This document shows positions 1 to 4,662 of a stretch of 5,214 nt of DNA, piece after piece. The translations under genes and the position numbers were made by a program. The notes beneath the pieces are model-generated. The model did no database searches and had not been told where the DNA came from. It saw only the letters and a list, made by a program, of their open reading frames with translations. The stretch spans positions 1 to 5,214 of the forward strand of contig CANHKJ010000226.1 in the NCBI GenBank assembly GCA_947460915.1. The letters are read 5' to 3'. The stretch comes from Verrucomicrobiia bacterium (GTDB taxonomy: Bacteria > Verrucomicrobiota > Verrucomicrobiia > Verrucomicrobiales > Akkermansiaceae). Numbering within the stretch: position 1 is the first letter of the stretch; each line of letters starts with the position of its first letter.

Positions 1-708
1 AAAACACTTTCCGCCGTGCTCAATCGTCGCTTTCAACCAGCCATCGAAGCATTCAAGAAAGCCAGCACCGAGGAACGTTTTGGCAAAATCACCTCAGCCT
101 CGGCCTACGTCAAATGGTGGCGCACCCAGGAGTATTATGATTCCGGAGCATGGCGCGGCACCTGGGCCCTCGATGGCGGTGGAGCCCTCATGAATCAAGG
201 CGTTCACACCGTTGACCAACTCATCCACATCGCCGGCCCCGTAGTTGCTGTCACTGCATCAACCGCATTGCTCGCCCATGAACGCATCGAGGTCGAAGAC
301 TCCTGCGTAGCCATTCTCGAATTTGCCAACGGCGCGCGCGGCGTGCTCGAGGCCTCCACTTGCTGCTGGTCATCCACCGGTCACCCTGCCGAAGTGCAAG
401 TCTGCGGCACCAAGGGCTCAGTCTTTCTCGCCGACGAATCGTTCAAGGTGTGGGACTTCGCCGAAACCAAAGACGAAGACGCACAGATCCGCGAAACCTT
501 GATGCAAGGCTCCGCCAAAGGTCTCGGTGCCAATGATCCTTCCGCCATCAACTTCGAAGGCCATCGCCGGAATTTCCAAGAAGTGGTAGAGGCAATTCGC
601 GAAAATCGTCCCTGTGCCGTCGATGCCAGCGAAGCGCGCAAAGCTGTCGCCGTGATCAATGCCGTCTATCGCTCCGCTCGCGAAGGTGGCGTCCGTGTAA
701 CACTCTAA
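1..708 (+). CDS. Gfo/Idh/MocA family oxidoreductase, C-terminal part (5' end outside window)
   Basis: The frame is open from base 1 to the TAA at 706-708 (235 residues visible). The GTG at 16 is not a credible start, because the family has an N-terminal Rossmann domain and an EKP catalytic motif before this point; both must lie upstream of the window. What remains is the C-terminal alpha/beta substrate-binding domain. A short stretch with NRRF (residues 8-11) matches the end of the nucleotide-binding half. The family hallmark follows at about residues 59-72: three glycines, then MNQGVHTVD, with H69 and D72. An FANGARG segment typical of the central beta sheet is also present. Family members are soluble NAD(P)-dependent enzymes that oxidise or reduce sugars, inositols or their derivatives; the substrate here is unknown. 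The downstream isomerase starts 16 bases after the stop, so co-transcription is likely. The family call is secure; the exact reaction is not. Confidence 0.93.
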   Translation, partial: KTLSAVLNRRFQPAIEAFKKASTEERFGKITSASAYVKWWRTQEYYDSGAWRGTWALDGGGALMNQGVHTVDQLIHIAGPVVAVTASTALLAHERIEVEDSCVAILEFANGARGVLEASTCCWSSTGHPAEVQVCGTKGSVFLADESFKVWDFAETKDEDAQIRETLMQGSAKGLGANDPSAINFEGHRRNFQEVVEAIRENRPCAVDASEARKAVAVINAVYRSAREGGVRVTL

Positions 709-724
709 CCAAAACTTTACCCTC

Positions 725-1597
725 ATGCAACTCACTGGATTTTCCGATGAAGCGGGCCGCTCGCTCGCCAAGCAAATTCAAGCCACACAAGAGCTCGGAT
801 GGACTCATCTGTCCGCTCGTGGCATCGATGGTGTTAACCTGCACGAAGTGCCGCAAGAGACCTTCGACCAAATCGCCGATACCCTCGACGCCGCAGGGAT
901 TCACGTCCCCGAATTCGGTTCCTTGATCGGCAACTGGGGCAAAAAAATCACCGGTGACTTCGATGTCACTCTCGCCGAAATCGAGCGCGCCATCCCACGC
1001 ATGCATCGCCTTGGCTCCAAGCTCGTGCGCATCATGTCCTACGTCCAAGAACCATGGGGCGAAGATCAACACGAGCAAGAGCGCTTCCGCCGCATGCGCG
1101 AAATTGTCAAACGTTTCGCCGATGCCGGCATCACTGCGGCACACGAAAACTGCATGAACTGGGGAGGTTTTTCCGCCGCTCATACCCTGCGACTCATCGA
1201 AGAAGTGCCAGGCATGAAATTGGTGTTCGACACCGGAAATCCCGTCTTCCAACTCGATCGCTCCGCCGCCGAGCCATTTCCTTGGCAAAATGCCTTCGAT
1301 TTCTGGAAAGCCGTGCGCGATCACGTCGTCCACATCCACATCAAAGACTGCCAATACCCCGCCGCAGCCGGAGAAGAACCCATCTACTGCTGGCCCGGCG
1401 AAGGAGAAGCCCATGTGCGCGAAATTCTCACCGATGCCAAAGCCATCGGCTACGACGGCTACATCGCCATCGAACCCCACGTCGCCACCGTCTTCCACGT
1501 CAAAGACCAATCCCAAGTCGATTGGCAACAATGCTACGACTCCTATGTCACCTATGGCAAAAAACTTGAGGCAATAGTCGCGGAGATTTGGAAGTAG
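725..1597 (+). CDS. Sugar phosphate isomerase/epimerase-like TIM-barrel protein
   Basis: This 290-residue protein has the length and motif order of the xylose-isomerase-like TIM-barrel family (AP endonuclease 2 superfamily), whose members isomerise or epimerise sugars, keto-sugars or inositol derivatives using a divalent metal. Likely metal ligands occur in the expected order: E141 in AAHENC, D169 in LVFDTGN, H205 (or the adjacent H203) in HIHIKD, and E250 in AIEPH. The N-terminal strand begins directly at MQLTGFSDEAG, which supports the ATG at 725. No signal peptide is present, so it should be cytoplasmic. No Shine-Dalgarno motif precedes the start. The gene sits 16 bases after a Gfo/Idh/MocA oxidoreductase, a pairing common in bacterial sugar and polyol catabolism in which one enzyme oxidises and the other isomerises. 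An endonuclease IV role is unlikely, because the set of metal ligands typical of Nfo is not apparent. Substrate specificity cannot be predicted. Confidence 0.92.
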   Translation: MQLTGFSDEAGRSLAKQIQATQELGWTHLSARGIDGVNLHEVPQETFDQIADTLDAAGIHVPEFGSLIGNWGKKITGDFDVTLAEIERAIPRMHRLGSKLVRIMSYVQEPWGEDQHEQERFRRMREIVKRFADAGITAAHENCMNWGGFSAAHTLRLIEEVPGMKLVFDTGNPVFQLDRSAAEPFPWQNAFDFWKAVRDHVVHIHIKDCQYPAAAGEEPIYCWPGEGEAHVREILTDAKAIGYDGYIAIEPHVATVFHVKDQSQVDWQQCYDSYVTYGKKLEAIVAEIWK

Positions 1598-1665
1598 AAA
1601 TAAGACTTTCAGACATAAGATTTGGAGCTTAAAAATCCGTATCATCCGTTCAATCCGTCGTTGCA
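1598..1665. other. Intergenic spacer between isomerase and gluconokinase genes
   Basis: This 68-base AT-leaning spacer contains two kinds of direct repetition: ATAAGAYTT twice (1600-1608 and 1615-1623, 15 bases apart) and ATCCGT three times at a 9-base period (1635-1658). An in-frame TAA at 1630-1632 closes the gluconokinase frame upstream. I find no convincing sigma-70 promoter or terminator here, so read-through from the upstream genes remains possible. Confidence 0.6.
1635..1661 (+). repeat. Three tandem 9-bp units beginning ATCCGT
   Basis: The units are ATCCGTATC (1635-1643), ATCCGTTCA (1644-1652) and ATCCGTCGT (1653-1661). The first six bases are identical in all three and the last three vary. 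The array ends four bases before the gluconokinase ATG, so it would lie in the mRNA leader. It could be a dispersed intergenic repeat, a protein-binding array or chance; the sequence alone does not decide. Confidence 0.65.
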
Positions 1666-2154
1666 ATGATTTCCTCGAACCCAACGAAACGCTTCATCGT
1701 CATGGGCGTCTGTGGTTCGGGGAAAACGACGATTGGCAAAGCACTGGCCGGTAAGTTAGGCATCATCTTTTTTGATGCCGATGACTTCCACCCAGCGGCG
1801 AATCGCGAAAAAATGAGCCAAGGCATCGCGCTCGATGACAATGATCGCCTACCATGGCTCACCGCCATCGCTGACACCATCCGCAGCACTCCCTCCTTTG
1901 TCTTGGCCTGTTCCGCCCTCAAAGAAAGCTACCGCAGCATTCTTTGCCAAGCCTGCCCTGATCTCAAAATCATCCTGCTCCACGGCAGCCCCGAACAACT
2001 CACCGAGCGCCTCCAATCAAGAAAAAACCACTTCATGCCCCCCGCTCTATTAGCAAGCCAACTCGCCACACTCGAAATCCCCACAAACGCCCTCACCCTC
2101 AACATCGCCCTCACACCCGAGCAGATGATAGAAAAAATCATCAGCCAAGAATAA
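1666..2154 (+). CDS. gntK: Gluconokinase (EC 2.7.1.12)
   Basis: The 162-residue product is a cytoplasmic P-loop kinase that phosphorylates D-gluconate to 6-phosphogluconate with ATP, feeding the pentose phosphate or Entner-Doudoroff pathways. The Walker A motif GVCGSGKT lies at residues 14-21. The substrate-site signature FFDADDFHP is at 35-43, and GIALDDNDRLPWL at 53-65 matches the family pattern. ACSALKESYR (81-90) and SRKNHFMP (118-125) with SQ at 131-132 and LE at 136-137 complete the GntK-type profile. It is slightly shorter than typical GntK proteins of about 165-175 residues, mainly at the termini, and appears intact. The ATG at 1666 is preferred because the next ATG, at 1702, would remove the beta strand leading into the P-loop, and an in-frame stop lies at 1630. 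No Shine-Dalgarno motif is visible. It follows two sugar-metabolism genes in the same direction and may share their transcript. Confidence 0.95.
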   Translation: MISSNPTKRFIVMGVCGSGKTTIGKALAGKLGIIFFDADDFHPAANREKMSQGIALDDNDRLPWLTAIADTIRSTPSFVLACSALKESYRSILCQACPDLKIILLHGSPEQLTERLQSRKNHFMPPALLASQLATLEIPTNALTLNIALTPEQMIEKIISQE

Positions 2155-2157
2155 GGA

Positions 2158-2178
2158 GAAGGGAGTTGCATACCCTTT
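2158..2178 (+). terminator. Possible weak terminator hairpin after gluconokinase gene
   Basis: AAGGG (2159-2163) can pair with CCCTT (2173-2177) across a nine-base loop, and one G-U pair at 2158/2178 could extend it. It begins five bases past the gluconokinase stop codon and is followed by T-rich but interrupted sequence (TTTCATTCAAATTT). The stem is short and there is no uninterrupted U tract, so this is only a candidate. Confidence 0.22.
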
Positions 2179-2244
2179 CATTCAAATTTAGGTCAGCATT
2201 TATCAAAAAACTGTCTAACCGTATTTGCGATTCGTCAGCAGAAG

Positions 2245-2284
2245 AATGAATACACACCGCACCGCGTCACACAGCTTATTCATT
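2245..2284. repeat. 8-bp perfect inverted repeat with 24-base spacer
   Basis: AATGAATA at 2245-2252 is the exact reverse complement of TATTCATT at 2277-2284. The arm centres are 32 bases apart, close to three helical turns. The right arm ends seven bases before the proposed -35 element of the Uma2 gene, so a two-site operator is conceivable. The arms are AT-rich, so chance is not excluded. The long loop makes an RNA hairpin a less likely role. Confidence 0.4.
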
Positions 2285-2291
2285 TAACGAC

Positions 2292-2319
2292 TTGCACGAG
2301 AATTTTTTTATGGTATCAA
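2292..2319 (+). promoter_or_regulatory. Candidate extended -10 sigma-70 promoter for the Uma2 gene
   Basis: TTGCAC (2292-2297; four of six matches to TTGACA) is followed after 16 bases by TATCAA (2314-2319; four of six matches to TATAAT), with TG one base upstream (2311-2312) giving an extended -10. A T tract lies in the spacer. Transcription would be expected to begin about seven bases after the -10, near 2326-2327, which is the first base of the ATG. The mRNA could therefore be leaderless. Confidence 0.42.
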
Positions 2320-2326
2320 CGCCTAC

Positions 2327-2893
2327 ATGAGTGTGGTGCTTGCAAACAAAACCATTTCACGAGATGAGTATCTTCATGAGGAACTTGGATCAGAAATTCG
2401 TCATGAATACATCGCTGGTCATGTCTATGCGATGTCTGGGGGCACACTGAATCATCAACGGATCTCCCTGAATTTTCTTCGTTTGTCAGGAAATCAACTC
2501 TCCGGAAAAAGCTGCTTTCCCACAGGAAGTGATTTCAAACTACAAATCGATCTCGGTTCGGGCGATGAGGCGTTTTATTATCCCGATGGCATGATCATTT
2601 GCCAACCGGTTGCGGGTGATGCTCTGTTTACGAATTCTCCTAGCGTTATTCTGGAAGTTCTCAGCCCTTCTACACGCCGCAATGATGAGGTGCAAAAATT
2701 TCGCGATTACCTGACCATTCCGACTTTGCAAACATACATTCTTGCCGAGACGGATGCACCGTATCTTACGATCTACCGCAGAGACGAATCGGGATTTCAA
2801 AAAGAAACACTCTCAGGCCTTGACACTGTCTTGCATTTGCCAGAAGCGGGCATTTCCATCGCACTCGCGGAGCTATACGATGGCGTGAATTAG
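2327..2893 (+). CDS. Uma2 family (DUF820) PD-(D/E)xK nuclease-like protein
   Basis: The 188-residue product matches the Uma2/DUF820 family in length and motif order. Near the N-terminus ISRDEYLHEEL (10-20) and HEYIAGHVYAMSGGT (26-40) match the usual EYL and EYI.G..YAM.GG elements. The predicted PD-(D/E)xK nuclease core is complete: YYPDGM with D87, ILEVLSPST with E110, and K124 in VQKFRDYL, then LQTYIL (134-139). Structural work has placed the family in the restriction-endonuclease-like fold, but the biological role of most members is unknown, and nuclease activity here is inference. The ATG at 2327 places the conserved N-terminal motif at the normal distance, and no Shine-Dalgarno motif precedes it. 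Composition is AT-richer than the sugar genes (23 of 60 bases from 2341 are G or C, against 33 of 60 from 1021), which suggests a separate origin. No toxin, antitoxin or transposase partner is adjacent. Confidence 0.92.
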   Translation: MSVVLANKTISRDEYLHEELGSEIRHEYIAGHVYAMSGGTLNHQRISLNFLRLSGNQLSGKSCFPTGSDFKLQIDLGSGDEAFYYPDGMIICQPVAGDALFTNSPSVILEVLSPSTRRNDEVQKFRDYLTIPTLQTYILAETDAPYLTIYRRDESGFQKETLSGLDTVLHLPEAGISIALAELYDGVN

Positions 2894-3005
2894 CGTGTTA
2901 ACGTTATGACGGACATAGACACTGGACAGCTAGCGAGAAAATTTCTAGTCTCGGGTCGTTAAGCACTCTTTCGATCACACATACTGCTCTATCACACCAC
3001 AACCC

Positions 3006-4097
3006 ATGTCTGAATTTCTCGTCATTCCACGTCAAGACCACGACGATCTCGTCATCGCAGCTTACACGCATCGCGGCTATGCCGTAGATGAAGCCGCAGA
3101 AGGTGCACGCCTTGCTGCCGAGGCAGCACGCCATGGCATCCGCACGCACCACGCGCTAAAAGCACTGCACTTAGATCACCTCTTCGGCTCTGCCACCGGT
3201 GGTTGTGTGCCTGGTGCCGAAATCGAAGTTTTGCCCTCGCGATTTCCTGCTTCGGAAACTTGGAATGCCAATAAAAAGCTCGGTCAAAGCGTTGCGTATC
3301 GCGCGATCGATCGTGCCATCGAACTGGCTGATCAATACGGCATCGCCCAAATTTCTATCGACAATGCATTCCACTACCTCTGGGGCGGCGGCTACGTGAT
3401 GGCAGCTGCAGAACGCGGCTACATCGCTTATACAAACTGCACCTCCACTCTAGCTGAGGTAGTTCCATTTGGTGGAAAATTCCCGACACTTGGCACAAAT
3501 CCGCATTCATGGGGCATCCCGACGATGGCAGCCTCTGGATTTCCGTTAGTCATCGACTGGGCGACCTCCACCGTTGCCATGGGCCGCGTGCAGGCCTTGA
3601 AACGCGAAGGCAAGCAATTGCCTCCTGGTGCTGCTGTGGACAAAGATGGCAACCCAACTACTGACCCAAATGCGGTAGCATCGCTGCTGCCTTTCGGCGC
3701 TCACAAGGGCTATGGACTCTCTTTGATCAACGAACTGATGGCTGGCCTCATCGGTGGTTCGCTGCCAACGCATCGCGGTCGTCCCGTTCCGTGCGAAGGC
3801 GAAAAGTCCACATCCGCCTTTTATTTCCAAGTCATCCATCCCGATGCAATTTCCGGCAAAGACTTTGCCCAAGGTCGCAGCCAACTAGAAAACTTGAGTG
3901 CAGTGATCCACGACATCCTTGGTCACGGCAATGAAAATGCGATGCTGCCTGGTCAACTCGAAGCTAACGCGCGCAAGCAATCCGATGCCAACGGTGGTCT
4001 GCTATTCACCGCTGCCGAGGTCGCTGAGTTTAACGAACTGAACCGCGAAATCGGTCGCCCCGAGTGGGACGTTGCTAGTCTCAAGCCTGCACAGTAA
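3006..4097 (+). CDS. Ldh2-family (malate/L-lactate dehydrogenase-like) NAD(P)-dependent oxidoreductase
   Basis: The 363-residue product has the length and motif order of the Ldh2 family, which includes malate, L-lactate, ureidoglycolate and 2,3-diketo-L-gulonate dehydrogenases/reductases. These soluble enzymes interconvert 2-hydroxy and 2-oxo acids with NAD(P) and do not have a classical Rossmann fold. The N-terminal catalytic-histidine motif, usually SHG, appears as THH (47-49), so H48 is the likely proton donor. The second conserved histidine region is NAFHYLWGGGY (120-130, H123). VPFGG (153-157) and GTNP (163-166) precede the strong signature WATSTVAMGRV (185-195), then LPPGAAVDKDG (205-215), TTDP (218-221) and PFGAHKGYGL (229-238). 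It appears intact. The ATG at 3006 gives a normal N-terminus; no Shine-Dalgarno motif is seen. It may act on a keto acid or sugar acid linked to the upstream sugar genes, but it is separated from them by the Uma2 gene and the substrate is not predictable. Confidence 0.92.
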   Translation: MSEFLVIPRQDHDDLVIAAYTHRGYAVDEAAEGARLAAEAARHGIRTHHALKALHLDHLFGSATGGCVPGAEIEVLPSRFPASETWNANKKLGQSVAYRAIDRAIELADQYGIAQISIDNAFHYLWGGGYVMAAAERGYIAYTNCTSTLAEVVPFGGKFPTLGTNPHSWGIPTMAASGFPLVIDWATSTVAMGRVQALKREGKQLPPGAAVDKDGNPTTDPNAVASLLPFGAHKGYGLSLINELMAGLIGGSLPTHRGRPVPCEGEKSTSAFYFQVIHPDAISGKDFAQGRSQLENLSAVIHDILGHGNENAMLPGQLEANARKQSDANGGLLFTAAEVAEFNELNREIGRPEWDVASLKPAQ

Positions 4098-4107
4098 AAT
4101 GACTCTC

Positions 4108-4121
4108 TGTCATCACTGACA
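4108..4121. repeat. Short inverted repeat TGTCA-N4-TGACA
   Basis: TGTCA (4108-4112) and TGACA (4117-4121) are perfect inverted arms around TCAC, located between the Ldh2 stop and the membrane-protein start. There is no T tract after it, so it is not a good intrinsic terminator. It could be a small operator half-site pair or chance. Confidence 0.3.
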
Positions 4122-4145
4122 AGTAGGTCGCGGCACACAAAGTCC

Positions 4146-4619
4146 ATGCTGACAAAGGCATCATTGGCTCGTGTATTCATTGGACTAGCGGTATATATTG
4201 CTTGTGCATTCCCGCTATTCGCTTTGGGACTCTTGTCACGCGATGTCCGCATCGGCTTGTTCAGAAAATACATGCAAGGTGCCGCTTTTCCCACTATACC
4301 TTCATTGCTCTTGACCTTTTCCCCAATTGATGGCTGGAGCTATATCACGCCCATCGCACTTGCAGTCGCCGCTGGATGCGCAGTCAGCAAGTCAGTTCGG
4401 CTCACTACTGCGGTGCTCATCTTTTCAGGTGCAGTTATCCAGTTGTTCATGTTTGCCGCTGCATTCATTCCTTACAAAAAATTGACCAATATCATCGGAT
4501 ACCCTGAACCTGGCCCTTATCCAACGATGCAATTAGTTATCAATGTAATCATGGTCGTCGGCTCAATGATTCTCGCTGTTTTATCGGTAAAACGCCTGAT
4601 TGCATTAGCCAAAGACTAA
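4146..4619 (+). CDS. Small multi-pass membrane protein of unknown function
   Basis: I do not recognise the family. The 157-residue product is strongly hydrophobic, with four likely transmembrane helices at about residues 9-30, 65-80, 86-108 and 128-147. Another hydrophobic stretch lies around 49-58, possibly a re-entrant or interfacial segment. Positively charged residues cluster between the first helix and the hydrophobic stretch (R32, R35, R40, K41) and at the C-terminus (KR at 149-150, K156), which would put these segments and both termini in the cytoplasm if the positive-inside rule holds. A loop rich in proline and glycine (119-126) precedes the last helix. No catalytic motif, cysteine pair or nucleotide-binding site is visible. 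The ATG at 4146 starts 48 bases after the Ldh2 gene on the same strand, without a visible Shine-Dalgarno motif. The coherent membrane topology supports a real gene despite the lack of homology evidence. Confidence 0.72.
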   Translation: MLTKASLARVFIGLAVYIACAFPLFALGLLSRDVRIGLFRKYMQGAAFPTIPSLLLTFSPIDGWSYITPIALAVAAGCAVSKSVRLTTAVLIFSGAVIQLFMFAAAFIPYKKLTNIIGYPEPGPYPTMQLVINVIMVVGSMILAVLSVKRLIALAKD

Positions 4620-4662
4620 GCATCCATGATAGCATCAGCAATAGGTTAGCCGTTTAATGATG

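Noticed and set aside
16..708. A complete oxidoreductase starting at GTG 16
   Set aside because: The frame is open to base 1 and the N-terminal nucleotide-binding domain of the family would be missing; the gene is simply cut by the window.
1054..1569. 171-codon + strand frame rich in Arg, His and Ser
   Set aside because: It is an alternative frame inside the isomerase gene with a low-complexity basic composition typical of shifted reading of GC-biased codons.
656..1684. 342-codon open frame on the - strand
   Set aside because: It lies opposite the isomerase gene, whose product matches a known family from end to end. The antisense frame shows no recognisable motif and is explained by the codon bias of the + strand gene.
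2894..3005. Promoter or terminator in the 112-base gap before the Ldh2 gene
   Set aside because: There is an 8-bp palindrome TAACGTTA at the left and a five-base inverted repeat AGAAA-A-TTTCT, but no T tract and no well-spaced -35/-10 pair, so neither call is supported.
4620..4662. Bidirectional terminator between the two convergent genes
   Set aside because: I looked for a stem followed by a T tract on either strand; there are only short direct repeats of GCATC and no convincing hairpin.
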